Source: Solibacillus sp. FSL H8-0538 (GTDB taxonomy: Bacteria; Bacillota; Bacilli; Bacillales_A; Planococcaceae). From it: a DNA stretch of 64,000 nucleotides. Position numbers and translations under genes: made by a program. Shown here in pieces: positions 7,948-18,404 of this stretch (position 1 is the first letter of the stretch; every line of letters starts with the position of its first letter). Below the pieces are notes generated by a model. It worked only from the letters and a program-made list of their open reading frames with translations. It searched no databases and was not told the DNA's origin. The stretch spans positions 1,851,001 through 1,915,000 of the forward strand of contig NZ_JBBOPI010000001.1 in the NCBI RefSeq assembly GCF_038003525.1. Reading direction: 5' to 3'.

Positions 7948-8550
7948 TTAAAGCCATTTAACTTTTGGTTCTGTGCCTTCTTTAATACGTTTAATATTCT
8001 CACGGTGACGATAAATAATGAATGTAAATAAAAACGCAATTAAAATAAATAGTGCAAAATCACCTGTCACAATCCAATACACAATGCTATAAATTAAAGC
8101 AACACATACAGAAACGATAGACGTTAAGCTCACCATTTTCGTTAGTTTTAACGTGGTAAAGAATGTGAAAAAAAGTACGATGAATAAGGGTAGCGCGTAA
8201 CCGAGTATAACACCAGCCGATGTCGCCACTGCTTTACCACCGCGGAAGCGCGCAAAGATTGGGTACATATGACCCACAACTGCAATGATACCAAGAACTA
8301 ATGGGTGAATAGTGGTATCTGAAAAATACGGTAGCAGTATTAATAATACGGCAGCAGTCCCTTTTAACACATCGATAATTGTTACAACTAAACCCGCCTT
8401 TTTGCCTAAAGTCCGAAATGTGTTTGTTGCTCCTAAATTTCCGCTTCCATGTTCTCGAATGTCCGTTTTATAAAATAATTTACCGATCCACAGTGCAGAT
8501 GGGATCGAGCCAATGACATAAGCACAAATGAGAAGTAATGCATTAACCAT
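7948..8550 (-). CDS. plsY: acyl-phosphate:glycerol-3-phosphate acyltransferase PlsY
   Basis: A 200-residue integral membrane enzyme that transfers the acyl group of acyl-phosphate to glycerol-3-phosphate, the first step of phospholipid synthesis. Family marks: [11 protein letters not shown] near 14-24, the phosphate-binding segment [22 protein letters not shown] near 32-53, [12 protein letters not shown] near 103-114 and the C-terminal RHRENIKRI. Five hydrophobic helices are visible, and the length is usual for the family. ATG follows AAAGGAG. Divergent from parE, as in several Bacillota where plsY sits beside the topoisomerase IV genes. Confidence 0.95.
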   Translation of the reverse strand: MVNALLLICAYVIGSIPSALWIGKLFYKTDIREHGSGNLGATNTFRTLGKKAGLVVTIIDVLKGTAAVLLILLPYFSDTTIHPLVLGIIAVVGHMYPIFARFRGGKAVATSAGVILGYALPLFIVLFFTFFTTLKLTKMVSLTSIVSVCVALIYSIVYWIVTGDFALFILIAFLFTFIIYRHRENIKRIKEGTEPKVKWL

Positions 8551-8762
8551 TGATGTGCTCCTTTCAACTTGCAGAATTACTAGTTGGTACTAATAGTTTG
8601 TATTGAATATTCTACACCGTTTTCACTTTTTGCGAAAGAGGGAATATTTTTCGTATGAATTCTATTGTTTTGCAGGAGAACGACTCTTAAATCGTGAATT
8701 GAGATAGAGCGCTAACTTTTAAACAAATCCGTTAGATGGTACAATTAATGTTTAATTGAAGT

Positions 8763-8811
8763 ATACACTTACTTTTTTTAGTGTATCGTATTTGACATGG
8801 AATGCTATAAT
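8763..8811 (+). promoter_or_regulatory. probable parE-parC promoter with upstream inverted repeat
   Basis: An extended -10 element TGCTATAAT (8803-8811) lies ~55 bases before the parE start; a clear -35 is missing at the right spacing. Upstream, ATACACT (8763-8769) and AGTGTAT (8780-8786) form an inverted repeat that could be an operator. The remaining plsY-parE intergenic stretch (8551-8760) holds nothing I can name. Confidence 0.4.
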
Positions 8812-8866
8812 CAGTACGATTAGTAGAGCATCCGAACGTTTGTTTGTTTTTTGGAGGGGAATTTAA

Positions 8867-10837
8867 TTGGCAAAAAATCAGCCAGGGCTCGTCTATAATG
8901 ATGATGCCATTCAAGTATTAGAAGGACTAGAGGCAGTACGAAAACGACCAGGCATGTATATAGGTTCAACTGACGGCAGAGGCCTTCATCACTTAGTTTA
9001 CGAGATTGTCGACAATGCGGTCGATGAAGCACTTGCTGGATTTGGTTCACATATCATTGTAAAAATTCATGCAGATAATAGTATTAGCGTTCGAGACTTT
9101 GGACGCGGTATGCCAACAGGTATGCATAAAATGGGGAAGCCAACACCCGAAGTCATTTTTACCGTTCTTCACGCAGGGGGTAAATTTGGTCAAGGTGGCT
9201 ACAAAACTAGTGGCGGTCTGCACGGTGTTGGTTCTTCCGTTGTCAACGCTTTATCGACATTTTTAGAAGTCACGATTTACCGAGACGGACAAATTCACCG
9301 TCAGCGCTTTGAAAATGGTGGTAAACCCGTAACGTCCCTTGATATCATCGGTAACACGAAGGAAGCGGGTACATTAGTTCATTTCCTTCCTGATGATTCA
9401 ATTTTTTCAGTCACTAAATATAATTATGACACACTTGCTGAGCGCTTACGAGAATCAGCGTTTTTACTGAAAGACTTAAAAATTGAGCTAATTGACGAAC
9501 GTGGTGAAGGTCAACATGATGTATTCCATTATGAAAGCGGTATTGAAGCATTCGTTGCCTATTTAAACGAGGAGAAAGACGTTTTACATCCCGTTAAATA
9601 TGTAGAAGGAACGCAGCAAGAGATTGAAGTTGAGTTTGCCTTCCAGTTTAATGATGGCTACTCCGAAACAATTTTATCATTCGTTAATAATGTCCGTACG
9701 CGTGACGGTGGTACACATGAAACCGGTGCCAAATCAGCAATGACTCGTGTATTTAATGAATATGCGCGTAAAATTGGTTTATTAAAAGAAAAAGACAAAA
9801 ATTTAGAAGGTACAGATATTCGTGAAGGATTAGCTGCGATTGTATCTGTTCGTATTCCGGAAAATATTTTACAGTTTGAAGGCCAGACAAAAGGCAAATT
9901 AGGTACTAGTGAAGCCCGTTCAGCAGTTGATTTAGTTGTGGCTGAAAAACTTTTTTATGTACTTGAAGAGAACGCCGAACTATCTGCTTCATTAGTCCGA
10001 AAAGCCATTCGAGCACAGCAAGTTCGTGAAGCTGCACGTAAAGCACGTGATGATGCACGTAACGGCAAAAAGAAGAAGTCTAGTACGCTACTTTCAGGGA
10101 AGTTAACCCCTGCTCAGTCTCGTAATGCGGCAAGAAATGAATTGTACCTTGTAGAGGGTGACTCTGCAGGTGGTTCTGCAAAACAAGGCCGTGATCGTAG
10201 TTTCCAAGCAATTCTTCCACTGCGCGGTAAGGTTATTAATACCGAAAAAGCAAAGTTGCAAGATATTATGAAAAACGAAGAGATTTCTACAATTATTCAT
10301 ACAATCGGTGCTGGTGTTGGTTCAGACTTCACAGTAGAAGATGCAGCTTATGATAAAGTTGTCATTATGACCGATGCTGATACGGATGGTGCGCACATCC
10401 AAGTGTTGCTGTTAACATTCTTCTACCGCTATATGCGCCCACTTATCGAGGCTGGCAAAGTTTATATTGCACTGCCGCCATTATATAAAGTGTCTAAAGG
10501 CTCTGGGAAGAAGCAAGTCATGGAATATGCGTGGACAGAAAATGAATTACAAGTAGCCATTAAAAATATCGGAAAAGGCTATATCATTCAACGCTATAAA
10601 GGGCTTGGTGAGATGAATGCCGATCAATTATGGGATACAACGATGAATCCTGAAACGCGTACCTTAATACGCGTGAAAATTGATGACGGTGCACGTGCAG
10701 AACGTCGTGTAACAACGTTAATGGGCGATAAAGTAGAGCCTCGCCGTAAATGGATTGAGGCCAACGTAAACTTCGGAATGGAAGATGAAACGAATATTTT
10801 AGAAAATGAATTCATCCAACATGAGGAGGACAAGTAA
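8867..10837 (+). CDS. parE: DNA topoisomerase IV subunit B ParE
   Basis: The 656-residue ATPase subunit of topoisomerase IV, which decatenates daughter chromosomes. It starts with TTG 7 bases after GGAGGGG. GHKL ATPase domain: [13 protein letters not shown] near 46-58, the glycine-rich lid ([14 protein letters not shown]) near 116-129, and the transducer lysine in the QTKGKLG loop. The Toprim domain carries [20 protein letters not shown] near 424-443 and the metal-binding TDADTDGAH near 500-508. The TKGKLGT signature and the immediate downstream parC favour ParE over GyrB, and gyrB is normally at oriC. Stop and parC start are 2 bases apart. Confidence 0.95.
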   Translation: MAKNQPGLVYNDDAIQVLEGLEAVRKRPGMYIGSTDGRGLHHLVYEIVDNAVDEALAGFGSHIIVKIHADNSISVRDFGRGMPTGMHKMGKPTPEVIFTVLHAGGKFGQGGYKTSGGLHGVGSSVVNALSTFLEVTIYRDGQIHRQRFENGGKPVTSLDIIGNTKEAGTLVHFLPDDSIFSVTKYNYDTLAERLRESAFLLKDLKIELIDERGEGQHDVFHYESGIEAFVAYLNEEKDVLHPVKYVEGTQQEIEVEFAFQFNDGYSETILSFVNNVRTRDGGTHETGAKSAMTRVFNEYARKIGLLKEKDKNLEGTDIREGLAAIVSVRIPENILQFEGQTKGKLGTSEARSAVDLVVAEKLFYVLEENAELSASLVRKAIRAQQVREAARKARDDARNGKKKKSSTLLSGKLTPAQSRNAARNELYLVEGDSAGGSAKQGRDRSFQAILPLRGKVINTEKAKLQDIMKNEEISTIIHTIGAGVGSDFTVEDAAYDKVVIMTDADTDGAHIQVLLLTFFYRYMRPLIEAGKVYIALPPLYKVSKGSGKKQVMEYAWTENELQVAIKNIGKGYIIQRYKGLGEMNADQLWDTTMNPETRTLIRVKIDDGARAERRVTTLMGDKVEPRRKWIEANVNFGMEDETNILENEFIQHEEDK

Positions 10838-10839
10838 GC

Positions 10840-13266
10840 ATGACATTTATTGAGAAATTTCAAGATTTGCCACTAGAAGAAGTTATGGGTGACCGATTTG
10901 GTCGCTATTCTAAATATATTATTCAAGACCGTGCACTGCCAGACACACGTGACGGATTGAAGCCAGTACAACGTCGTATTTTGTATGCCATGTTTAATGA
11001 AGGCAATATTAACGAAAAACCGTTCCGTAAATCGGCCAAAACTGTCGGTAACGTAATTGGTAACTTCCATCCACATGGTGATTCATCTGTGTATGAAGCA
11101 ATGGTCCGTATGAGTCAAGACTGGAAATCTCGCCATATGCTGATCGAAATGCATGGGAATAACGGTTCCGTCGATGGTGACCCTCCTGCAGCGATGCGTT
11201 ATACTGAGGCACGTTTATCTGCCATTGCAGGGGAAATGTTGCGTGACATTAATAAGGGAACAGTAGATTTTGTTCCGAACTTTGATGACCAAGACATGGA
11301 GCCGATTGTATTACCATCTCGTTTCCCGAACCTTCTAGTAAATGGTTCTACAGGGATCTCAGCTGGCTATGCAACCGACATCCCACCCCATAACTTAACA
11401 GAGGCACTTGACGCAGTATTGATGCGTTTAGATAACAAAGAATGTACTGTGGATGAGCTAATGACCGTTATTAAAGGACCGGATTTCCCAACTGGCGGCA
11501 TTATTCAAGGCGTTGACGGTATTAAGAAGGCTTATGAAACAGGCAAAGGTAAAATTATTATCCGTTCAAGAGCAGCCATAGAAACAATTAAAGGTAATAA
11601 GGAACAAATTGTTATTACGGAAATCCCGTATGATGTAAACAAAGCGAACTTAATTCGAAAAATCGACGAGCAGCGTGTAAATGACCGACGATTAGACGGT
11701 ATTTCTGAATTACGTGATGAATCAGACCGTACTGGACTGCGCATCGTCGTTGAGTTGAAAAAAGATATTCCTGCACAGGGTATATTAAATTACTTATTCA
11801 AAATTTCAGATTTACAGGTGGCCTATAACTTTAATATGATTGCGATTCATAATCGTCGCCCAACGATGATGACACTTCCTCTGATGCTAGATGCTTATAT
11901 CGATCATCAAAAGGAAATTGTAACGAAACGATCGCAATTTGACTTAAAACGCGCGAAAGACCGTCTTCATATTGTAGAAGGATTAATGAAAGCGTTATCG
12001 ATTTTAGATGAAGTAATTGCAACGATTCGCGGCTCTAAAGATAAACGTGATGCAAAAATAAATATTCAAACGAAATATGATTTTACAGAAGTGCAAGCAG
12101 AGGCAATTGTTAGCTTGCAACTGTATCGTTTAACAAATACGGATATTACAGAATTAGTCGCAGAGCAAGATGAGCTAAATGCATTAGTTGCGAAACTAAC
12201 GGATATTTTAAATAGCGAAACGAAGCTTATAAAAGTGATTAAAACCGAGTTATTAGATATTCGTAAGCGTTTCTCATTACCTCGAGCATCCGACATTCAA
12301 GCGGAAATTGAAGAAATTAAAATTACGCTAGATGTGTTAGTTCCGAGTGAAGAAGTTATCGTAACCGTAACGAAGGATGGCTATGTCAAACGGACAAGTA
12401 TTCGTTCTCACAATGCTTCGAATGGTAAGGACTTTGCGATGAAAGAGTCGGACTACTTACTGTATGAGGAACATTCAAATACCCAACATCATTTATTGTT
12501 GTTCACGAACCGCGGGAATTACATTTATCAGCCTGTTCACGAACTTCCTGATATTCGTTGGAAAGATCTTGGTCAGCATATTTCAAGTATTGTGCCACTT
12601 GAGACAAATGAAGAAATAATTAATGTCATTGGTGTTGATAAGTTTGAACAAGACAATGTATTTGTTTTCACAGCAACGAAAGACGGACAAATTAAACGTT
12701 CGCCACTTACTGATTATGCTGTAACGCGTTATTCAAAACCAATTAAAACGATGAACGTGAAAATAGAAGATGCCATGATTTATACGGCACTGGTAACGCC
12801 TGAGCAAGAGTTATTGCTTACAACAAACACAAGCTATAGCATTCGTTTCCCACTGGAAGAACTACCAGTGACAGGCGTAAAAACAGGCGGCGTGAAAGGG
12901 ATTATTCTAAAAGAGGATGAAACACTCGCCGCAGTCAATGTATTACAGCCAGGCGGGGAACAAGACATCATCATTGTGACGCAGCGTGGAGCAGTAAAAC
13001 GCATGAACGTATCTGAAATTGATCTGACAACCCGTGCAAAACGCGGCGTAGTCACATTAAAAGAATTAAAATCAAACCCACATCGTATTTTTGCGATTGT
13101 TGTGGTGCATGTATCGAATACAGTTCTATTAGAAACAGAAAAGGGTGTGCAAGAAACATTGCAAGTGATGAACTTATCACGAGCGGATCGCTACTCAAAT
13201 GGTTCATTACGAATCGATACTGCAAATGACGGGGCATTAGTTCGTGTAACTGTCGTGAAAAATTAA
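10840..13266 (+). CDS. parC: DNA topoisomerase IV subunit A ParC
   Basis: The 808-residue breakage-reunion subunit. ATG follows GAGGAGGACAAG that overlaps the end of parE, so the two are translationally close. Catalytic Tyr is in the [11 protein letters not shown] segment near 118-128. The quinolone-determining region contains [11 protein letters not shown] near 76-86, with Ser and Glu at the usual positions (drug-sensitive-type residues). The C-terminal ~300 residues carry repeated strand motifs ([34 protein letters not shown]) of the GyrA/ParC beta-pinwheel. A canonical GyrA box (QRRGGKG) is absent, as expected for ParC. A terminator follows directly. Confidence 0.96.
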   Translation: MTFIEKFQDLPLEEVMGDRFGRYSKYIIQDRALPDTRDGLKPVQRRILYAMFNEGNINEKPFRKSAKTVGNVIGNFHPHGDSSVYEAMVRMSQDWKSRHMLIEMHGNNGSVDGDPPAAMRYTEARLSAIAGEMLRDINKGTVDFVPNFDDQDMEPIVLPSRFPNLLVNGSTGISAGYATDIPPHNLTEALDAVLMRLDNKECTVDELMTVIKGPDFPTGGIIQGVDGIKKAYETGKGKIIIRSRAAIETIKGNKEQIVITEIPYDVNKANLIRKIDEQRVNDRRLDGISELRDESDRTGLRIVVELKKDIPAQGILNYLFKISDLQVAYNFNMIAIHNRRPTMMTLPLMLDAYIDHQKEIVTKRSQFDLKRAKDRLHIVEGLMKALSILDEVIATIRGSKDKRDAKINIQTKYDFTEVQAEAIVSLQLYRLTNTDITELVAEQDELNALVAKLTDILNSETKLIKVIKTELLDIRKRFSLPRASDIQAEIEEIKITLDVLVPSEEVIVTVTKDGYVKRTSIRSHNASNGKDFAMKESDYLLYEEHSNTQHHLLLFTNRGNYIYQPVHELPDIRWKDLGQHISSIVPLETNEEIINVIGVDKFEQDNVFVFTATKDGQIKRSPLTDYAVTRYSKPIKTMNVKIEDAMIYTALVTPEQELLLTTNTSYSIRFPLEELPVTGVKTGGVKGIILKEDETLAAVNVLQPGGEQDIIIVTQRGAVKRMNVSEIDLTTRAKRGVVTLKELKSNPHRIFAIVVVHVSNTVLLETEKGVQETLQVMNLSRADRYSNGSLRIDTANDGALVRVTVVKN

Positions 13267-13268
13267 TT

Positions 13269-13306
13269 TAAACGTCTCAGAGAAAAAACTCTGGGACGTT
13301 TTTTTA
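13269..13306 (+). terminator. parE-parC terminator
   Basis: AAACGTCTCAGAG pairs with CTCTGGGACGTTT over six A residues, followed by seven T residues. Confidence 0.9.
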
Positions 13307-13308
13307 TC

Positions 13309-13490
13309 GTTAAGGAAATTATAAAATTTCGCCATGTAGATAACATATAAAGAAAGTAAATGAAACGTCTAGGCTAAAGCGCCAGCCCCTCGAGGTCGCT
13401 TCGATCCCTCGGGCGAAAGTGGTGGAGCGTTTACTTTCGCTTCGGGCTCGCAAGCAGCTGTCGGGGCTAAGCAGGTGTTTTAGCGCTTTT
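13309..13490 (+). repeat. R1 dispersed repeat, full copy
   Basis: The ~180-bp element has a 70-base AT-rich head (GTTAAGGAAATTATAAAATT..., TGTAGATAA) shared with the 41.6 and 52.1 kb copies. A GC-rich palindromic body follows: AAAGCGCCAGCCCCTCGAGG ... GTCGGGGCTAAGCAGG ... TTTTAGCGC. This copy still has the GGCGAAAG octamer that is duplicated around the IS at 2.5-4.3 kb. It lies between parC and the SWIM gene. Confidence 0.85.
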
Positions 13491-13582
13491 GTTTTGTTCA
13501 ATATATGACAGATAGGCAATGCTTTTGTACAATGGGGGAATATAAACATACAAAAAATAATTTCCAAAGTGAAGGTGAATTC

Positions 13583-15196
13583 ATGGATTTACATAATTTC
13601 GAACAATATATTTCCAAAACGTTTATTAGCCGTGGGAAGAACTATTTCAAACAGGGGAATGTAAGGCAGTTACACCAAATTGCATCGAATGCTTGGCGAG
13701 CGGTTGTTGCAGGTAGTGATGATTATCAAGTGTTTGTCGAACTAAAAGGAACTGAAATTAATGAATTCTTTTGTACATGCCCGTTTGATGGACCTACTTG
13801 TAAACATGAGGTGGCTGTATTCATCGCTATACGCAATCAGCTCGACACTGTTATCCTACCTAATTTTTCGGTGTCTTTGCTTCAAGGGCTATCAAATGAA
13901 CAATTATTACAAGTCATTGAAAAACTAGTCGAACAAAACCCATTTCTACACAATCAGGTTCAACAAATGCTGACTCCAAAGAACAAAAAGGCCGTCATTT
14001 CTACTGTGCAGCAGGCAAACAAAATGATTTTAAGTTATTTACAACCGTATCTTGACCTTGAAAATATTTTTGAAGAAGAATTTGATGAAGCATTTCACGG
14101 TGTTAGTATCGTCATTGATTGGGCGAGAGATTCTTTAATAACAAATCAACAAGGGCAGGCGCTGTCATTATTTTTAAATTGCTATTATTTTGCCGCTCTT
14201 ACAACAGAGCTATGTAATGATTGGCAAATCGATGAGCTAATGAGCGATATTTACCTAATGATGGTTGAAGTTGTCGAGGAAGTAGAAGACGAGCAAATGG
14301 CAATGAACTTTTTAAAGTTTTTCGAGGAAACTATTTTCAAAGATAACATCGACAAATCAAAAATCCTTAAGAGTGATTTATTCGATGTGGCACTACCACT
14401 CACAGTTTATGAAAAATGCGCAGCTTATTATAAGTTAATGCTGACACGCCTAGCCACATATCCGAATACAGAGGATTTAGTTGAGACGTTAAGCCTTACG
14501 TTAACATTAGAGATTGGATCACCAGAAGAGCAACAGGTCTATTATGAACGAACAGATTTAAACGATTCTATGCGTTCGCTCCTAATTACACATGCAATGG
14601 ATAAACAACAGTATGAGCAGGCACTAGCGCTTTGTGCAGACGGTATCGAACGTACATCATCAAACACCTATAAAAAGCAAACATGGATGGAAAATGCATA
14701 TAAAATCCACGATAATCTTAATAACCCGATTGCCAAACGTGCAATTGCGTTTGAATTAGCGGTGAAAGGTAATGAATCCTATTATCGTGAACTAAAAGGA
14801 TTATATGATACAGAAGAGTGGGCAGTTATTTTAGAACAATTACTGCATTCATATGAGGAAATGAATCACTATCCTTATTTCTATTCTTCAATTCTTGTGG
14901 AAGAGCATCTTTGGAGTCAGCTGCTCTCTTATTGTCATCAACAGCCTGAACGCATAGTAAAGTTTGGACAGTTTTTGCAGCCGTTCTATGTGCAGGAGGT
15001 AGAAGGACTGTTTATGGCGCATATATTCGACCTAGCAGAGACTTCATCAAACCGAAGTCATTACAAAACAATTCGCGCGGCGTTATCAAGCTTGAAGGCG
15101 CTCGGTTATGAGGAAAGCACCTCGCAGTTAATACAGACGTTTACTACACGCTATCCACGTCGTACCGCACTACATGACGAATTAGCACATATTTAA
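13583..15196 (+). CDS. SWIM zinc-finger domain protein
   Basis: 537 residues. The ATG at 13583 has AAGGTG at good spacing and gives the N-terminus typical of the family (MDLHNFEQYISKTFISRGKNYF); the frame is open 26 codons further up without a ribosome site. A SWIM motif C-x-C-x6-C-x-H is seen at Cys64, Cys66, Cys73 and His75, so a zinc site for nucleic acid or protein contact is likely. The remaining ~450 residues are helical and resemble TPR-like arrays; their role is unknown. A helicase partner often follows such genes in Bacillota, but none is adjacent here. It ends at its own terminator. Confidence 0.85.
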   Translation: MDLHNFEQYISKTFISRGKNYFKQGNVRQLHQIASNAWRAVVAGSDDYQVFVELKGTEINEFFCTCPFDGPTCKHEVAVFIAIRNQLDTVILPNFSVSLLQGLSNEQLLQVIEKLVEQNPFLHNQVQQMLTPKNKKAVISTVQQANKMILSYLQPYLDLENIFEEEFDEAFHGVSIVIDWARDSLITNQQGQALSLFLNCYYFAALTTELCNDWQIDELMSDIYLMMVEVVEEVEDEQMAMNFLKFFEETIFKDNIDKSKILKSDLFDVALPLTVYEKCAAYYKLMLTRLATYPNTEDLVETLSLTLTLEIGSPEEQQVYYERTDLNDSMRSLLITHAMDKQQYEQALALCADGIERTSSNTYKKQTWMENAYKIHDNLNNPIAKRAIAFELAVKGNESYYRELKGLYDTEEWAVILEQLLHSYEEMNHYPYFYSSILVEEHLWSQLLSYCHQQPERIVKFGQFLQPFYVQEVEGLFMAHIFDLAETSSNRSHYKTIRAALSSLKALGYEESTSQLIQTFTTRYPRRTALHDELAHI

Positions 15197-15206
15197 ACCA
15201 CCTATT

Positions 15207-15250
15207 ACCACCACAACTAGGCATACGCATTCGTTATGGTGGTTTTTTCA
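15207..15250 (+). terminator. terminator of the SWIM-domain gene
   Basis: ACCACCACAA pairs with TTATGGTGGT (one mismatch) over a 16-base loop, followed by six T residues. Confidence 0.75.
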
Positions 15251-15270
15251 ATTTAACTTCGTACCCTCAG

Positions 15271-15705
15271 TTAATAGGGCAAATGCTTGACTACTTGTCT
15301 GTTTCTCCAATCGGCATAAACCGCTTCAACGAGTTGCCATTTCTCGTCTTTGTCCTGAACGATCCCATTAAACTTTAATGCACCAACACGAAACTCAGTT
15401 GCATCTTCATTCAGAATAAATTGTAAATACGTTTCTCCTTGCACCCCTTTATAAATGGCTTCGCCTGATAGTTCAACGACATGTTCACCCGACCTTGCCT
15501 CATAGTAGCACCAATATGGACTTGTAAAATATTGATTAAATGCTTCTTCGACTCTTACTTCCTCATAGTTTGTAAGCATTCCATCCTTCACCGCATGAAT
15601 GTATACATTATCGGTTACTTCATCCTCAGCATTTAAAACAAAACCAACTAAAACACCCATAATCACAACACAAATAAATACCCGAACATGCTGTCCAAAT
15701 GACAT
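15271..15705 (-). CDS. hypothetical membrane-anchored protein
   Basis: About 144 residues. The ATG at 15705 lies 8 bases after GAGGGG; a GTG three codons upstream is adjacent to that site and less likely. One N-terminal hydrophobic helix (VFICVVIMGVLVGFVL, near 9-24) probably anchors the protein, with the rest outside. The body has the alternating helix/strand pattern and the VEEAFNQYF...W..V.A.Y ending seen in NTF2-like stress proteins, but I cannot name a family. Convergent with the SWIM gene. Confidence 0.65.
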   Translation of the reverse strand: MSFGQHVRVFICVVIMGVLVGFVLNAEDEVTDNVYIHAVKDGMLTNYEEVRVEEAFNQYFTSPYWCYYEARSGEHVVELSGEAIYKGVQGETYLQFILNEDATEFRVGALKFNGIVQDKDEKWQLVEAVYADWRNRQVVKHLPY

Positions 15706-15896
15706 GTACCTCACCCCTCAAGAAATACAGTTTTACCTATCATATCATCTAAATTATTGAATTAACTAGCATTTTTGTAACATTAAATAGAAAATATTAA
15801 TCCACTCGAATTAACACGATGAAACAACTATAAAAAATTCGCAAGAGCAACATAAAGCTGGAAACACGTCTTTTTAACGTAAAGGGGGGAGGGTTA

Positions 15897-16141
15897 GTGT
15901 CCTCTGTATTAACAACTGCCGAAATCAGCGTTTCCACAATCGTTGTGACCGTTATAACTAGAGATGGGTATAAGTGGATGGTTATCCTTAAAAATGCAGG
16001 GAGAAGCTTTGTAGGGCGCTTTTACAAGAAGGGCGTTCATTATGCTTATTTTACGATAATCCTCAGGCTGGTGCGATCTATAAAAGGCTAGTTTTTGAGG
16101 ATATCGGCTTTTGGAATATGAGACGCTATAAAAAACTACAA
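15897..16141 (+). pseudogene. remnant of a GNAT acetyltransferase
   Basis: The frame ending at the TAA of 16139-16141 reads CRALLQEGRSLCLFYDN followed by PQAGAIYKRLVFEDIGFW and NMRRYKK. This is the C-terminal acetyl-CoA-binding half of a GNAT enzyme (the N-x2-A-x2-IYKRLGF pattern). It is blocked by a TAA about 12 codons before that segment. Before that, another frame carries TTAEISVSTIVV, which fits the preceding beta-4 strand, so at least one frameshift separates the pieces. The N-terminal half is absent. A terminator follows, as for a former gene. Confidence 0.55.
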
Positions 16142-16148
16142 TAAAAAC

Positions 16149-16193
16149 AAGCATGCTAGATGGCTACTATTTGCGCCGTCAGCATGCTTTTTC
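16149..16193 (+). terminator. terminator after the GNAT remnant
   Basis: AAGCATGCT at 16149-16157 pairs with AGCATGCTT at 16181-16189, with a partly paired inner loop and a T run. Confidence 0.75.
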
Positions 16194-16206
16194 GTCATCT
16201 GGCAAA

Positions 16207-16286
16207 TTAGAAAGACACAACTGCTCAAAATAGGGTGAGTAGATGTCCTTATTTATATGGATGGGAAAGTTAAACTTCTTATCCAT
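16207..16286 (-). repeat. R2 double-hairpin repeat (reverse orientation)
   Basis: On the minus strand it reads TGGATAAGAAG...CTTTCCCATCC, ATAAATAAGGACATCTACTC and a second, weaker hairpin ending in TTGTGTCTTTCTAA. It matches the copy at 7.4 kb over its length with scattered changes. Confidence 0.75.
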
Positions 16287-16316
16287 TAAAAAAGCCCCTA
16301 ACCGAAGTTAGGAGCT
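16287..16316 (-). terminator. terminator of the first ActP operon
   Basis: On the minus strand AGCTCCTAAC, loop TTCG, GTTAGGGGCT, then six T residues. It is ~115 bases past the symporter stop, beyond a diverged R1 element. Confidence 0.8.
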
Positions 16317-16323
16317 AGTTTTT

Positions 16324-16427
16324 GTCTAGACACCCTCTAGGTCGCTCGATGTCCTCCTACGTGTGTAAGCACACTTGTCGGTAGTCTCCAGCGCTTGTCG
16401 GGTATGATTAAGCGTGATTGCTTTTTT
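16324..16427. repeat. diverged R1-type repeat
   Basis: Shares GTCTAG, CTAGGTCGCTCGAT, GCGCTTGTCGGG and a closing AAGCG-type arm with the R1 copies, but the centre (TCCTACGTGTGTAAGCACAC...GTCGGTAG) differs. It sits just after the stop of the first ActP-like gene. Confidence 0.5.
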
Positions 16428-16432
16428 AGATA

Positions 16433-17977
16433 TTAGTGTGAAGCGTCTTGAACAGAAATACCTGTTTGAGCTTTAACTTCAACTTCACGGTATTTCGCAG
16501 CGTCAGTTTCTTTCGAAAGTAGAGAACCGATGAATCCACCAAGGAAACCAAGTGGTACAGAAATTAACGCTGGGTTTGTTAACATAATTAACGGATCACC
16601 TACGAAAATTGCTTTCCCTTCAACTGGGTTCCACACGTTTGGTGAAACTGCTACTAAGATTAAAGCTGAAATTAAACCTGTTAACATTGCTGTTACAGCA
16701 CCATTTGAGTTGAAACGTTTCCAGTAAATTGTGTAAATGAGTACTGGTAAGTTTGCAGATGCAGCGATACAGAATGCTAATGATACTAAGAATGCAACGT
16801 TAAGCGTTTGTGCACCTAATGCTAAAAGGATCGATACTACAGAGATTATGATAGATCCAATTCGAGCAGCCAGAACTTGCTCTTTCTCTGTAATTTTACC
16901 TTTTTTAACAATTTGTCCGTAAATATCATGTGAAAGGGCAGATGCACCAGAAAGAACTAAACCTGCTACTACTGCTAAAATTGTTGCGAATGCCACGGCA
17001 CAAACGAATGACATTAAGATGTCGCCACCTAAAGCTTCAGCTAAAAGTGGTGCAGCCATGTTACCGGCTGGGTTCGCTGCCACAATGGCTTCTTTACCTA
17101 CGAATGCTGCAGCACCGAATCCAAGGAAGATTGTTAGTACATAGAAACTACCTACAATCCAAGTAGCCCAAATTACAGATGAACGTGCTGTTTGCGCATC
17201 TTTTACAGTGAAGAAACGCATTAAAATATGTGGAAGACCAGCTGTACCAAGTACTAAAGCGATTAACACAGAAATCGTGTTAATACCATTTGTGTAAAGT
17301 AAGCCTGGTTGTAAATACGCTGCACCAGCATCAGTAGCTGTTGTCATGTGCGAGAACATTTTTAAAATACTAAAATCGAATTTTGATAATACTAAGAATG
17401 AGATAATAATAGTACCAATCATTAATAGACATGCTTTAACGATTTGTACCCAAGAAGTAGCTGTCATACCACCGAATAATACATAAATCGTCATCATGAC
17501 ACCTACTAATAATACCGCTACCCAATAATCAATGCCTAAAAGTAATTGAATAAGTGCACCTGCACCTACTAGCTGTGCAATCATGTAGAAAAGAACAATT
17601 GTAATTGTACTAAGTGCTGCTGTACCACGAACCTTTGATTTATTAAAGCGGGCTGTGATCATATCAGCTAATGTAAATTTACCAAGATTACGTAGTGGCT
17701 CAGCAATGATGTATAACACCACTAAGTATGCTACTAAATAACCGATTGAGAAGAAGAATCCGTCGAATCCGAATAGAGCGACAGAACCCGCGATACCTAA
17801 GAATGAAGCGGCTGATAAATAGTCACCAGCAATCGCTAACCCATTTTGCCAACCTGTTAAGCCACCGCCAGCAGTGTAGAAGTCACTAGCAGATGAAGTT
17901 TTTTTAGATGCCCACCAAGTAATAACTAGTGTAAGCCCTACGATAGTAACGAAGAAGAATATTGCTGCAATACTCAT
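16433..17977 (-). CDS. actP: ActP-like sodium:solute (acetate) symporter, copy 1
   Basis: A 514-residue SSS-family transporter with about 13 membrane helices, closest to cation/acetate symporters ActP and MctC. Visible family segments: SASDFYTAGGGLTGWQNGLAIAGDY near 30-54, the Na+-site region AATSFLG-like ASFLGIAGSVALFGFDGF, and GGMTATSWVQIVKA near 168-181. The C-terminal EVKAQTGISVQDASH is shared nearly word for word with copy 2 at 18.8 kb. Its start overlaps the end of the upstream DUF485 gene by 4 bases (ATGA), the usual YjcH-ActP arrangement. The two copies are about 70% identical by eye, which suggests tandem duplication. Confidence 0.9.
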   Translation of the reverse strand: MSIAAIFFFVTIVGLTLVITWWASKKTSSASDFYTAGGGLTGWQNGLAIAGDYLSAASFLGIAGSVALFGFDGFFFSIGYLVAYLVVLYIIAEPLRNLGKFTLADMITARFNKSKVRGTAALSTITIVLFYMIAQLVGAGALIQLLLGIDYWVAVLLVGVMMTIYVLFGGMTATSWVQIVKACLLMIGTIIISFLVLSKFDFSILKMFSHMTTATDAGAAYLQPGLLYTNGINTISVLIALVLGTAGLPHILMRFFTVKDAQTARSSVIWATWIVGSFYVLTIFLGFGAAAFVGKEAIVAANPAGNMAAPLLAEALGGDILMSFVCAVAFATILAVVAGLVLSGASALSHDIYGQIVKKGKITEKEQVLAARIGSIIISVVSILLALGAQTLNVAFLVSLAFCIAASANLPVLIYTIYWKRFNSNGAVTAMLTGLISALILVAVSPNVWNPVEGKAIFVGDPLIMLTNPALISVPLGFLGGFIGSLLSKETDAAKYREVEVKAQTGISVQDASH

Positions 17978-18300
17978 TTTGAGGCACCCCCTTCGTATTC
18001 AGCGATAATCGCTTTTGCATCACGGTCGAAGCTGTTCGCTTTCGCAACATATAAATGCGCTAAACTCCAAGTCATAATGAACAGCCCAGCTGCGTAAAAC
18101 CATACCCAAGTAATTTCACCGTACGCTTTTTCATGCAGTATTGTTGTGAAAGACGTTAGAACTGGTAATAGCATATACGCTGATAAGAATACTACCGTTA
18201 ACGACCACAAAAATACATTCTTACGTTTTGCTAGTGTTTTGAATGATTCTTGACTTGCGATTTTGTCATAATCAATTTTTGGTTTTTGATTATTCCCCAT
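17974..18300 (-). CDS. DUF485 membrane protein (YjcH-like), copy 1
   Basis: A 108-residue partner of ActP-type symporters. I prefer the ATG at 18300, 6-7 bases after GGGGGT, over the in-frame ATG at 18306 that touches the site. Two membrane helices (about 28-50 and 65-88) with the DUF485 pattern FKTLAKRKNVFLWSLTVVFL and TWVWFYAAGLFIMTW. Function is unproven, but it is always coupled to ActP-like genes. The stop overlaps the symporter start. Confidence 0.88.
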   Translation of the reverse strand: MGNNQKPKIDYDKIASQESFKTLAKRKNVFLWSLTVVFLSAYMLLPVLTSFTTILHEKAYGEITWVWFYAAGLFIMTWSLAHLYVAKANSFDRDAKAIIAEYEGGASK

Positions 18301-18375
18301 AAACATACCCCCATTTGTGATAAGATTTACTGCTTAGTGTGTGTAAAATTCTGTTTCAAGGATTTTACAATTTTC

Positions 18376-18404
18376 ATTCTATTAGAGCGTTCACAAAATT
18401 GCAA
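18376..18404 (-). promoter_or_regulatory. probable promoter of the first DUF485-actP operon
   Basis: On the minus strand TTGCAA (18404-18399), a 17-base spacer and TAGAAT (18381-18376). Two copies of GGTATACCTG lie upstream (18525-18534 and 18651-18660), the first within the dyad ATACCTG...CAGGTAT; these may be regulator sites. Confidence 0.6.
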
